From positions 1 through 64,000 of the forward strand of contig CAYMIW010000009.1 of assembly GCA_964390725.1 (NCBI GenBank): a stretch of DNA of 64,000 bases, given 5' to 3'. Below are positions 1 to 7,857 of the stretch, one piece after another; positions within the stretch are counted from its first letter, which is position 1, and every line of letters begins with the position of its first letter. The translations under genes and the position numbers were made by a program. Origin of the DNA: JAABTH01 sp964390725 (GTDB lineage Bacteria > Bacillota > Dethiobacteria > DTU022). A model generated the notes under the pieces. It searched no databases. It had not been told where the DNA came from and saw only the letters and a program-made list of their open reading frames with translations.

Positions 1-152
1 GCGAATCGGTTGAAGGAGCCAACGCAGGAAGCGCGAAGTGCGAACCTGCTGCAACGGCCACTGTTACGGTGGAAAAACCGGGAGAACTTGTTGCCCTAAG
101 TTACTGCAACATTCACGGCCTGTGGGACAATAGCTTTGAATTAAAGTTGTAA
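1..152 (+). CDS. Superoxide reductase (desulfoferrodoxin/neelaredoxin family), 3' end only
   Basis: These are the last 49 codons of a gene entering from the left edge; the frame opens at base 3 and stops with TAA at 150-152. The fragment holds the superoxide reductase signature S-Y-C-N-I-H-G-L-W, where the Cys and His are the last two ligands of the Fe(Cys)(His)4 centre, preceded by E-S-V-x-G-A-N as in archaeal-type enzymes. The family reduces superoxide to hydrogen peroxide in the cytoplasm of anaerobes without forming oxygen. Whether the protein has an extra rubredoxin-like N-terminal domain cannot be told, because that part is outside the window. A nearby PerR-type gene fits a peroxide/superoxide stress locus. 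Confidence 0.88.
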   Translation, partial: ESVEGANAGSAKCEPAATATVTVEKPGELVALSYCNIHGLWDNSFELKL

Positions 153-192
153 TGAATCGACGAGGATGGTGATTAATAATGCACGATGTGAC

Positions 193-240
193 CCCCCTCA
201 TATCAAGCTCTTTTCACCTGGTTGAGGGGGTAATAATTTA
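193..240 (+). terminator. Probable terminator after the superoxide reductase gene
   Basis: The arms CCCCCTCA (193-200) and TGAGGGGG (223-230) form an 8-bp GC-rich stem with a long 22-nt loop, followed by an A/T-rich tail rich in T. The long loop makes it less certain than a classical terminator. Confidence 0.5.
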
Positions 241-297
241 TTTTACAGCGGCGTTATTGCACCTTCATATGAGAGAACCCTTAAAGGATGTGATTCT

Positions 298-1038
298 TTG
301 AACTGGTTTGAGATCGGGATGATGGGAATGCTGGCTGGGGTCATTGGTACTGGCGCCGGAGGACTTTTATCTATCCTGGTTAAAAAACCGACTCCCCGAT
401 TTACAGGAACCATACTGGCCTTTGCCGCCGGGATTATGCTTTCAATCATTTTCCTGGAGTTAATAGGTGAGGCCATTGCTTTTAGTGGCAGCATGGCCGC
501 TATCGTTGGTTTGACCCTGGGCATGGTGATCTTTTACTTTCTGGATCACTACCTCCCCCATCATCACACGGTTACGGCAGAGGATACTCCTTTTAACAGC
601 TATCTGAAAAAGGGAACCCTCTTAGCCCTGGGTATAGGACTGCATAATTTACCCGAAGGCCTGGCAATCGGTTCCGGTTATGTCGGCTCTACCGAACTGG
701 GTTTATCGCTTGCCATCCTGATCGGGCTGCACAATATTCCTGAAGGCATGGCTGTAGCGGCCCCGCTTAAACAGGGGGGATATAACTACGGCAAGATAAT
801 CGCTGTTACTGCCCTGGCCGGTGTGCCAATGGGGCTGGGTGCAATGATCGGCGCTGCAATCGGCAGCATTTCAAACAATGTTTTAGGAATTTCGCTTGGG
901 TTTGCCGGTGGAGCAATGTTGTATATTGTATGCGACGAATTGATTCCCGATGCTTATGAAAGCGCCGGAGCTCACCTGTCAATCCTGGGTATTTTTGCCG
1001 GAACTATTCTCGGTATTTTGTTTACGACCTGGTTCTAA
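298..1038 (+). CDS. ZIP-family divalent metal transporter
   Basis: A 246-residue polytopic inner-membrane protein of the ZIP (zinc/iron permease, GufA-like) family that moves Zn2+, Fe2+ or similar ions into the cytoplasm. The two family motifs are present in consecutive helices: H-N-L-P-E-G at residues 116-121 and H-N-I-P-E-G at 145-150, which build the binuclear metal site. A histidine cluster (88-90) lies in the variable loop before them. The start is a TTG at 298 preceded by AAAGGA at about 8 nt. It lies 79 bp upstream of a PerR-like regulator on the same strand, so metal import and metal/peroxide sensing are probably linked. The exact metal cannot be read from sequence. Confidence 0.9.
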   Translation: MNWFEIGMMGMLAGVIGTGAGGLLSILVKKPTPRFTGTILAFAAGIMLSIIFLELIGEAIAFSGSMAAIVGLTLGMVIFYFLDHYLPHHHTVTAEDTPFNSYLKKGTLLALGIGLHNLPEGLAIGSGYVGSTELGLSLAILIGLHNIPEGMAVAAPLKQGGYNYGKIIAVTALAGVPMGLGAMIGAAIGSISNNVLGISLGFAGGAMLYIVCDELIPDAYESAGAHLSILGIFAGTILGILFTTWF

Positions 1039-1117
1039 GAATTTGAGAACTTGATTTTTAAAAGCAAAATGTATATTATTTTATTAATTAAATTGTAGGA
1101 AATGAGACGATTCTAAC

Positions 1118-1519
1118 ATGATAAAACATAAGTATAAACGAAGCAGGCAGCGAGAACGTATTTTAAGTATACTTCAACATACGGATACACACCCAACTGC
1201 CAGTTGGGTGTACGACGAGTTGAAGAAGGAGTTTAACAACCTGAGTATGGGAACGGTATACCGCAACATTAATATTTTGGTAGATCAAAAGCTGGTGCAG
1301 AAAATTGAAGCTGGCAGCAGTTTTGATCGTTTCGACGCCAACACCGAGGTGCATTACCACTTCATTTGCAGGGATTGCGGCTGTATAGATGATCTGCCCA
1401 TACCTAAAATGGAAGAACTCGACGATAAAGTCCAGAACGAAACCGGTTACCAGGTGGAGAGCCATCGACTAGATTTTTATGGTATCTGCCCGAAATGCCA
1501 GAAGAAAACCAGTAATTGA
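1118..1519 (+). CDS. perR: PerR-type Fur-family transcriptional repressor
   Basis: A 133-residue Fur superfamily regulator: N-terminal winged helix (about 1-70) and C-terminal dimerisation domain. Comparing with Bacillus subtilis PerR at a constant offset of 12 residues, all five regulatory metal ligands are kept: H25 (H37), D73 (D85), H79 (H91), H81 (H93) and D92 (D104). The structural zinc cysteines are C84, C87, C124 and C127. PerR senses hydrogen peroxide by iron-catalysed oxidation of the two histidines. The Asp at the D104 position favours PerR over Fur, which normally has Glu there. It sits between a ZIP transporter and a cold-shock gene, close to a superoxide reductase, and ends at a bidirectional terminator. 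A Zur or Fur role is the alternative. Confidence 0.85.
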   Translation: MIKHKYKRSRQRERILSILQHTDTHPTASWVYDELKKEFNNLSMGTVYRNINILVDQKLVQKIEAGSSFDRFDANTEVHYHFICRDCGCIDDLPIPKMEELDDKVQNETGYQVESHRLDFYGICPKCQKKTSN

Positions 1520-1557
1520 ATTATTTAAAGAAAGATAATAAGCTGCTCATAAAAAAA

Positions 1558-1592
1558 GAGGCGCTGTTCATTCAGCGCCTCTTATCTTTTTT
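1558..1592. terminator. Bidirectional terminator between perR and the cold-shock gene
   Basis: Perfect 9-bp stem GAGGCGCTG / CAGCGCCTC (1558-1566 and 1573-1581) with a 6-nt loop. T-rich tracts follow on the plus side and a run of seven A precedes (T on the minus strand), so it can end both convergent transcripts. Confidence 0.88.
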
Positions 1593-1603
1593 AGCGATTC
1601 GTT

Positions 1604-1801
1604 CTATAGAGGTACAACATTGGCAGCCTGCTTACCGCGGTCGCCTTCAACTGTTTCGAATTCTACGCTCTGCCCTTCTTCAAGGGTTTTGAAACCATCA
1701 GTCTGAATAGCGGAAAAGTGAACAAACACATCAACGCCCTCTTCGCTTTCGATAAAACCATAGCCCTTATCCGGGTTAAACCATTTTACCTTACCTTGCA
1801 T
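1604..1801 (-). CDS. Cold-shock protein (CspA family)
   Basis: A 65-residue single OB-fold nucleic-acid-binding protein. The RNP1 motif K-G-Y-G-F-I (about 13-18) and RNP2 motif V-F-V-H-F (about 25-29) are intact, as are the aromatic residues of the binding face. Family members act as RNA chaperones in the cytoplasm that melt structured mRNA, often at low temperature. The ATG is preceded by AAAGGAG at 7 nt. A near-consensus promoter lies about 140 bp upstream, giving a leader of roughly 130 nt, which is the usual layout for cold-inducible csp genes. Monocistronic, ending at the hairpin at 1558-1592. Confidence 0.95.
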   Translation of the reverse strand: MQGKVKWFNPDKGYGFIESEEGVDVFVHFSAIQTDGFKTLEEGQSVEFETVEGDRGKQAANVVPL

Positions 1802-1941
1802 GCAAAAATCTCCTTTAAAAGTTAATTTAGGATTAAAAAGTGTAGTAACTTCAAAACACCTTTGCCGTTCATTATGCCTTTTACAGGATCCGGAGGGCTA
1901 AGATCTTTTTGAAACGTTACTTCTTTTCAATACCATTTAAT

Positions 1942-1970
1942 ACTATATCACAAAGAACTCCATGTTGCAA
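1942..1970 (-). promoter_or_regulatory. Sigma-A promoter of the cold-shock gene
   Basis: Read on the minus strand: -35 TTGCAA (1965-1970), 17-bp spacer, -10 TATAGT (1942-1947). The predicted start of transcription near 1935 leaves about 130 nt of 5' leader before the csp ATG at 1801. Confidence 0.7.
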
Positions 1971-2031
1971 GAAGCATAATTATTCATATTTTGTTATAAT
2001 TCAGGTATAAACAGAATAATAGGTGAAATAT

Positions 2032-3303
2032 TTGCTCAGTAACCATCAAATAACCAAATACCTCGTGGATTACACTCTTGACAACCACAGCCGGCCAACC
2101 TCAATGAAAATGACCGGAACAGGAAGTTCATCCAGTGAAACCAAGCAATACCGGATGTTCATCAACGAATTCTGGACTGCCCGTCAGCGCCAGGCTTCAT
2201 CAATCCACGAGGTTTCCTACAGGGCTTGTTTTAAACCGCAACTGCCCCGCTTTTTTATTGACCTTTTAACGAAACCAAACCAGGTAGTTTATGATCCCTA
2301 CTGCGGCAGAGGCACTACTTTAATTGAAGCAGCATTGATGGGTAGAAAAATTATCGGCAATGATATAAACCCCATAAGTAAGATCCTCTGCTTACCCAGG
2401 TTGTCTCCACCAGATATTGCTGGTCTTCAAAAGCGTTTGTCTGAAATTCCGCTCAACACAGGCTGTCATAATAAACATGACTTGTCCATGTTCTTTCATC
2501 CAAAAACCGAACTGGAACTATTATCGCTGAAGAAGTACTTGTTATCACGACGTCAGGAAGGGCACGAAGATCACCTGGATCGCTGGATCAGGATGGTTGC
2601 CACGAATCGGCTAACCGGACATTCAAAAGGCTTTTTTTCCGTCTACACTATGCCTCCAAACCAAGCTGTATCGGCAGCGAGACAGTTGAAAATCAATGAA
2701 CGGTTGAAACAAAAACCGGAATATCGCGATGTCGCAGCCTTAATACTAAAAAAAAGCAGGCATCTGCTGCGTAACCTGACCAAAGAACAGCAAAATGTTC
2801 TGCAGGCAAGAGCCGAAGATGTTTTATTTTTTGAGGAAGATGCTGCCGGGACAACAAGGATCACTCCGGAGAGTATTGATTTAACTGTTACATCCCCCCC
2901 CTTCTTAGACGTTGTTCAATATGCTGATGACAACTGGTTACGTTTATGGTTTAACGGAATTGAGCAAAATGAAATAAAAACAAAGATGACTCTTCCATCC
3001 AAAATGAGTGAATGGGAAAACGCAATGACTCTTGTTTTTAGAGAGCTGTTCCGGATAACCAGGCCCGGGGGCTGGATTGCCTTCGAGGTAGGTGAAATAA
3101 AACGGGGCAGGGTCAGGCTTGAAGAAATAATTATTCCACTTGCCACTGCAAACGGATTTAGCTGTTTTGGTACAGTAATTAACGAACAAAGTTTCACTAA
3201 AACCTCAAACATCTGGGGTATTAAGAATAACCATTCCGGGACTAACAGTAACCGGGTAGTAATGTTAAAAAAACCGGAATTAATTCCCGGCAGTTCAGGT
3301 TAG
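2032..3303 (+). CDS. Orphan DNA methyltransferase (N4-cytosine/N6-adenine type)
   Basis: A SAM-dependent DNA methyltransferase of about 424 residues. The SAM-binding motif D-P-Y-C-G-R-G-T-T lies near residues 88-96 and the catalytic T-S-P-P-F near 287-291, so motif I precedes motif IV with a roughly 190-residue insert between them that may hold target recognition. The catalytic S-P-P-F form suits exocyclic amino methylation. No restriction gene is adjacent, so it looks solitary and may be regulatory. The start is uncertain: TTG at 2032 has AGGTGA 5 nt upstream; GTG at 2023 is in frame but lacks a site. A TATAAT at 1995-2000 could be its -10 box. The recognition sequence is unknown. Confidence 0.8.
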   Translation: MLSNHQITKYLVDYTLDNHSRPTSMKMTGTGSSSSETKQYRMFINEFWTARQRQASSIHEVSYRACFKPQLPRFFIDLLTKPNQVVYDPYCGRGTTLIEAALMGRKIIGNDINPISKILCLPRLSPPDIAGLQKRLSEIPLNTGCHNKHDLSMFFHPKTELELLSLKKYLLSRRQEGHEDHLDRWIRMVATNRLTGHSKGFFSVYTMPPNQAVSAARQLKINERLKQKPEYRDVAALILKKSRHLLRNLTKEQQNVLQARAEDVLFFEEDAAGTTRITPESIDLTVTSPPFLDVVQYADDNWLRLWFNGIEQNEIKTKMTLPSKMSEWENAMTLVFRELFRITRPGGWIAFEVGEIKRGRVRLEEIIIPLATANGFSCFGTVINEQSFTKTSNIWGIKNNHSGTNSNRVVMLKKPELIPGSSG

Positions 3304-3371
3304 ACTGAATCTTTGCCGACATCTTTTTATTAAGTATTTGAAAATTAAGCGTCACACGAGCGAATAACTGC

Positions 3372-3929
3372 TTAAAACCCTTCCATTTGCTCGGGACCGC
3401 TCTTATTATCCCTGTTATAAATAACCGCGTGACGTGAAGAATCATATATAACCCAAAGGTATACGGCAATTAGTCCGATGCCGCGGGTAAAAAACCAGGC
3501 TGCAACAGCTATTACAAACCACATCAGGCCTGTACTGAACCGCCCCAGGTACATATAACCGGCACCGGGAAAAACAAGATTTAGCAGGGCAGTTAAAATA
3601 GGGTCCTTGCGATAAAGAGATCTCTTCACCCGTTTCTTTTTTTTAGGTAATGGTTTCAACTCTCCCGAAGGGTGATCGATGTCGGCCCGACAGTAGCGGC
3701 ACTTTGAAGCAAAATCAACCAGCCTCTCGCCGCAATTCGGACATTTTTTATAACCATTATTATCATTCTTTATTTTTTCAGAACTATTCCCCGGGCAGCC
3801 CCAGGTAGTGCAACCACCTGCTTTTTCCCAACAGGAAGCATGATAATTGCACATGCATAAACTACAGCGCACTGAAGACTCGCCTGGTTTAAATTCTTCA
3901 CCACAGGTGCTGCAAAATTTCTCTTTCAT
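3372..3929 (-). CDS. Membrane protein with prokaryotic RING finger and zinc ribbon
   Basis: A 185-residue protein of three parts. Residues 6-45 form a RING-like set C6, C9, C22, C25, H30, C33, C40, C45 (C4-H-C3), matching the prokaryotic RING finger family. Residues 63-80 form a C-x2-C / C-x2-C zinc ribbon. After a basic stretch (K-K-K-K-R-V-K-R) come two hydrophobic helices (about 112-155) of TM2/small membrane protein character. The zinc domains should face the cytoplasm. In eukaryotes RING domains bind E2 ubiquitin enzymes; the bacterial function is not known. The start has GGAGGTATTTTA before ATG. No functional partner is obvious nearby. Confidence 0.72.
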   Translation of the reverse strand: MKEKFCSTCGEEFKPGESSVRCSLCMCNYHASCWEKAGGCTTWGCPGNSSEKIKNDNNGYKKCPNCGERLVDFASKCRYCRADIDHPSGELKPLPKKKKRVKRSLYRKDPILTALLNLVFPGAGYMYLGRFSTGLMWFVIAVAAWFFTRGIGLIAVYLWVIYDSSRHAVIYNRDNKSGPEQMEGF

Positions 3930-4124
3930 TAAAATACCTCCAACTACATTATAACATACGGATTTTCCCCTTCATTGAAGATCTTACAGAAAAACCACTT
4001 GCTCTTTAGATAACCACATAGGATAATTGAAGCATTAAAACGAATACTCTTATAATAAACCTTAAGTCGGCATTTTTTAGTTAATTGAGCGGAATAATTA
4101 GTATGCAAAATGGGGGAGATAGGC

Positions 4125-4529
4125 ATGGAAAGCCGGGATGTAGCCCAGGCAGCAGTCAGTATAGCCATGACTCCGACCCGGGATGAAGAACTTGATCTTA
4201 AAAAAAGACATTTAGAAAGAGGAATCCAATCCCTGGCAGTAGATTACGGGGGCGAATTCCTCAGCTCCCTGCAAAAAGTTGTAGAGCGGGCAGTGGTTGC
4301 CTCGAAAAGGGAAGGGATAATTGACGATTCCAGTCACTCAGACGGTGCAGTTGCCGGAGCCACCCGGGAAGCGCTGGTTCAGATCATGCCAAAAGCTCTT
4401 GGATTGAATGTGGGAGGTAAAGTTGGCATTGCCCGGGGAGGCACTCATATTGCCGTAGCAATTTTTTTCGGAATTGGATTGCTGCACCGTAATGATGTTG
4501 CTATCGGGTTGGGGCACCGTGTTGTTTGA
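4125..4529 (+). CDS. HutP family protein
   Basis: A 134-residue protein of the HutP family, soluble and cytoplasmic. In Bacillus subtilis HutP is an RNA-binding antiterminator of the histidine-utilisation operon that needs L-histidine and Mg2+. This belongs to the shorter, widespread clostridial branch: the central V-E-R-A-V-V-A-S-K-R-E-G and H-S-D-G-A-V-A-G-A-T-R-E-A-L segments and the C-terminal G-L-G-H-R-V-V are typical. No hut gene lies in the window, so a histidine role should not be assumed. The start is ATG 4125, with GGGGGAG at 6 nt, rather than the upstream ATG at 4110, which overlaps that site. Confidence 0.75.
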   Translation: MESRDVAQAAVSIAMTPTRDEELDLKKRHLERGIQSLAVDYGGEFLSSLQKVVERAVVASKREGIIDDSSHSDGAVAGATREALVQIMPKALGLNVGGKVGIARGGTHIAVAIFFGIGLLHRNDVAIGLGHRVV

Positions 4530-4618
4530 TTTATTTAGCTCCGAAAATAGTGAACACCACTGAAACAGGGAACCAAAAAAAGTCGTTAATTGTCAGGTAT
4601 ACAAAGGGGGTCATCAAA

Positions 4619-5572
4619 ATGACTGGAAAACACTTCAGCTTAGTTTCTTTACTATTATTCATCATCATTGCCGCTGCACTGTTCCTCTGTTCGTGCGGAG
4701 CGGCTAATTATTCTGATTCCAGTGGAATCTCCTATGATGTGGCCGAAGAAAGTATGCCGGCTCCAGAATATGCGCAGGACAGTGGCTATGACAACGACAG
4801 TGCAATCAATAGAGTAAACGGTGAAATAGGCGAAAGTGCCATGCGCTATGTCATCCGCAATGGATCAATTGACCTGGCGGTAAAAGATACAAGAGAGACA
4901 ATGCGTGAAATTCGCGAGTTAACCGACAATGTCGGAGGGCTGGTCAGCAATTCGTATATTTATGAGATGAGAGAAAACCAGTATGCCGGCTATATGACCT
5001 TAAGAATACCGGAAAACCGGTTTGAATCTATTATGGAACAGCTTGAAGATTATGGCAAAGCTACCAATGTCCAGACAGGCGTTGATGATGTAACTATGCA
5101 GTATGTTGATCTTGAATCACGCCTTAATAACCAGATCGCCCAGGAAGAGCGTCTTGTTGAAATCCTGGAGATGGCCGAGACAGTTGAAGATGTTCTGGAA
5201 GTAGAAAGAGAGTTAAACCGTATTCGCAGTGAAATCGAATCAATGACAGCCCAGATGAATCACCTTAAAGACCAGGTTACTTACGCAACAATTAACGTCA
5301 ACCTCCGTGAAGAGAATGTGCCCACCGACGTGGTTAAGCCCGGTGCTTTTGAAAACTTTGGTAACCGGGTCAGGGAAACCTTCATAGGCAGCATAAATTT
5401 CCTTTTAAACTCGGTTTCCTTCATAGTCATCGCTTTAATTGCTCTCCTTCCCGCCTTAATACTAATTGGTATAGTTATTTTGATCATTCGCTGGCTGATC
5501 AAAACAATATCCAGAAAAAAGAAAAACAAGGATCATACAATTATTGAAACAGCAGAAGAGAAAAAAGAGTAA
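4619..5572 (+). CDS. DUF4349 lipoprotein with C-terminal membrane helix
   Basis: A 317-residue predicted lipoprotein. The signal peptide ends in a lipobox L-C-S-C with C26 as the lipidated residue. An acidic, low-complexity linker follows, then the DUF4349 region (about 70-270) beginning with the R-Y-V-I-R-N-G-S-I-D-L motif and containing a coiled-coil stretch (about 165-235) rich in E, R and L. A strong membrane helix (about 280-303) and a basic cytoplasmic tail end the protein. The function is unknown. The ATG at 4619 has AAAGGGGG upstream; the open frame continues upstream to 4526 but would place the signal peptide internally. It lies downstream of the HutP-family gene. Confidence 0.78.
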   Translation: MTGKHFSLVSLLLFIIIAAALFLCSCGAANYSDSSGISYDVAEESMPAPEYAQDSGYDNDSAINRVNGEIGESAMRYVIRNGSIDLAVKDTRETMREIRELTDNVGGLVSNSYIYEMRENQYAGYMTLRIPENRFESIMEQLEDYGKATNVQTGVDDVTMQYVDLESRLNNQIAQEERLVEILEMAETVEDVLEVERELNRIRSEIESMTAQMNHLKDQVTYATINVNLREENVPTDVVKPGAFENFGNRVRETFIGSINFLLNSVSFIVIALIALLPALILIGIVILIIRWLIKTISRKKKNKDHTIIETAEEKKE

Positions 5573-5640
5573 ATTAACTGTGGATGAACTATTTAACAAG
5601 GGCAGTTAAACGAAATTTTTCATTACTACAGGTACGGCAA

Positions 5641-5666
5641 AAGGTAAGGGATGAAACCCTTACCTT
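5641..5666. terminator. Bidirectional terminator
   Basis: A 10-bp stem AAGGTAAGGG / CCCTTACCTT (5641-5650 and 5657-5666) with a 6-nt loop lies between the convergent DUF4349 and MarR genes; short T runs flank it on both strands. Confidence 0.75.
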
Positions 5667-5683
5667 TTGTCAAGCCAAAACTT

Positions 5684-6142
5684 TTAGAGATCCTGTGCCG
5701 GCAATTCGCTGCTCAGAATCTCCTCATTTTCAAAAAGCTTAACGGTTTTATTCAATAAATTGAGCAGCTGCTCCCTTTCATCTTCCGGAATTCTTGATAC
5801 ATACATCGCCAGAAGCAGGTTTCTTTTCTCTTCAACTTCTTGTAAAACCTGAAGACCTTTAGGTGTTATCGAAATCCACACCTGGCGCCTGTCTTTTTCC
5901 TGGCGTTCTCTTGTAACCAGACCCATCTTATGGAGGCGATTAATTAAGGCTGTAACAGCACTCAAGGTAACTCCAAGCATATGAGCTAAAAAAGAAGTGT
6001 TACAGGGTGATTTTCTCAATGAGCGCAACACAATGAACTGGGTGTCGGTTATCTGATCCACCGTGTAACGGTTGTGTAAAACCCTTACCCTGTATATCAG
6101 GCGGCTTACAATATGATCTAAATCTTTAATATTTTTAAGCAA
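5684..6142 (-). CDS. MarR-family transcriptional regulator
   Basis: A 152-residue winged-helix dimeric repressor or activator. The DNA-recognition helix-turn-helix spans about 48-72 and the wing D-R-R-Q-V-W-I-S-I-T-P-K-G lies at 84-96, with helical dimerisation segments on both sides. It is divergent from lnt with about 190 bp between them, so it may control itself and possibly lnt. No cysteine pair or obvious ligand-specific signature identifies the effector. Confidence 0.85.
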   Translation of the reverse strand: MLKNIKDLDHIVSRLIYRVRVLHNRYTVDQITDTQFIVLRSLRKSPCNTSFLAHMLGVTLSAVTALINRLHKMGLVTRERQEKDRRQVWISITPKGLQVLQEVEEKRNLLLAMYVSRIPEDEREQLLNLLNKTVKLFENEEILSSELPAQDL

Positions 6143-6330
6143 AATGTCGTCGTTTATGATTATCGCTCCCTGTTAATACTTAATACGGTAAAATATTCAC
6201 CAGTTTAATATTTCCATATGATATTTATACCATTCATTCTTGTCCTGGTCAAGAAACAGTGAGCTTGGCGGCGCATATATGATATGCTAAAGTAGTCTTT
6301 AACAAGCCATCTGAAGGAATAAGCGATCAA

Positions 6331-7857
6331 ATGTTAAAAAAAAGCCTGCCGCATTACCGGAAAAACGTTACTTTCATCAATAAGTTTTACTGCCCTGCCT
6401 TGTTATCAGCAGCAATTCTGATCCTGGCATTCCCTCCTTTTGAACAGGGATACCTGGCCTGGGTCGCTCTACTGCCTTTGATTACAATAATATTAAGAAC
6501 CACACCTGCCCGTTCCTTTAAAACCGGGCTGCTCTTTGGTCTGGTTCTGAATCTATATGTAAACTTTTATATTAACCAGGTATTATTTACGTACTTATCA
6601 GGACCACTGGCCTTACTGGCCATGATCCTTTTAGCTTTCTACACCAGCCTTTTTTACGGACTGTTTGCCCTCAGTTCCAACCTGGTCCAGCGTTTAAAAT
6701 GTCCCTTGCTTACAGCAATGGCGGTTCCAATTCTTTGGATGCTGTTTGAATTCAGCAGATCGATCGGTTTTTTGGGTTACAACGTAGGATATCTCGGTTA
6801 CACTCAATGGCAGTATAGTGAGCTGTTGAATCTATCCGCTACATATGGCTACTGGGGACTGCCTTTTTTGATTGTTTTCATTCAAACCATATTAGTGATG
6901 TCCCTTGAAAAAAAAATTCGAGATAAAGAGCTGGCAGTGGTAAGCTCTGTATTTATGCTAATACTCATCTGCGGGCTATTTGTCCCTTCTCTGATGAAAA
7001 CCGAGCAATCTGAAGAAACATTAAAAACAAATCTGATCCAGGGAAACAGTTCCATGGATCAGATCCTGAGAAGCAGAACTGAAGTGGCACAGCTTTATCT
7101 TGGATTAACAGAGAGTTCGACTACCCCCGGGACAGACCTGGTTGTCTGGCCTGAAACAGTTCTTGACATTAATGCTTCGGAAAAACATTTTCACAATCCA
7201 GAGTTAACAAAAATTGCCGACAACCTGGATTTAAATATTCTGTATGGGGCCAGGCTGAGAGATAACGGCAACCTCTACAACATCATAACCCTTTATGAAA
7301 GCGGCAACCACAGTGAACCGGTTTACAAAAAAGTCCGCCTGGTGCCCTTTGTTGAGTTTTTCCCAGCGGAAGATTTGCTGAATGAACTGCTTCAACTCGA
7401 CTTGCTCCTGGGCAGCTATGCACCGGGCGGTGAAATTACCCTTTTTGATATCAGTGGAAAAACACTGGCCGGGGTCATCTGTTTTGAGTCATATTTTGGA
7501 AAACACACCCGCCTATTTGCGCGGGAAGGAGCAGAGCATCTATTCGTCCTGACTAATGATGCCTGGTTTGGCCGTTCTATCGGCCTGGATCATCATGCCC
7601 AGGCCGCGGCTATACGGGCAGCAGAGATGGGCATAGGCGTTACCCAGGTTGCCAATAGCGGCATAACCATTTCTTTTGATTACAGGGGCAGAGAAATTTA
7701 CAGATCGGCCAAGCAAAAAAAAGAAACAATCCCCCTTGTCCTTGACATGACTGTCAGACAAACTCCATACACGCTTTTGGGGGATTATTTCCCATTGCTG
7801 TGGGCCATTTACCTGGCGCTGGCAATATTATTCAAGAAATATTTTAAGCCTGCTTGA
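6331..7857 (+). CDS. lnt: Apolipoprotein N-acyltransferase
   Basis: A 508-residue membrane enzyme. About 200 residues of N-terminal transmembrane helices precede a nitrilase-like CN-hydrolase domain (about 220-480). The catalytic triad of Escherichia coli Lnt (E267, K335, C387) maps to E275 in V-V-W-P-E-T-V, K334 in Y-K-K-V-R-L-V-P-F, and C384 in V-I-C-F-E-S. The domain faces the outer side of the cytoplasmic membrane and N-acylates the lipidated Cys of lipoproteins after Lgt and LspA action. Lnt is standard in diderms but patchy in Bacillota. Several lipoproteins and lgt are encoded elsewhere in the window. The 3' end overlaps the convergent CofE-like gene by 14 bp. Confidence 0.88.
   Translation: MLKKSLPHYRKNVTFINKFYCPALLSAAILILAFPPFEQGYLAWVALLPLITIILRTTPARSFKTGLLFGLVLNLYVNFYINQVLFTYLSGPLALLAMILLAFYTSLFYGLFALSSNLVQRLKCPLLTAMAVPILWMLFEFSRSIGFLGYNVGYLGYTQWQYSELLNLSATYGYWGLPFLIVFIQTILVMSLEKKIRDKELAVVSSVFMLILICGLFVPSLMKTEQSEETLKTNLIQGNSSMDQILRSRTEVAQLYLGLTESSTTPGTDLVVWPETVLDINASEKHFHNPELTKIADNLDLNILYGARLRDNGNLYNIITLYESGNHSEPVYKKVRLVPFVEFFPAEDLLNELLQLDLLLGSYAPGGEITLFDISGKTLAGVICFESYFGKHTRLFAREGAEHLFVLTNDAWFGRSIGLDHHAQAAAIRAAEMGIGVTQVANSGITISFDYRGREIYRSAKQKKETIPLVLDMTVRQTPYTLLGDYFPLLWAIYLALAILFKKYFKPA

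Noticed and set aside
3685..3695. Third copy of the GTCGGGCCTGAC dyad
   Set aside because: The GTCGGCCCGAC here differs in the centre and lies inside a coding region, so it is more likely chance.
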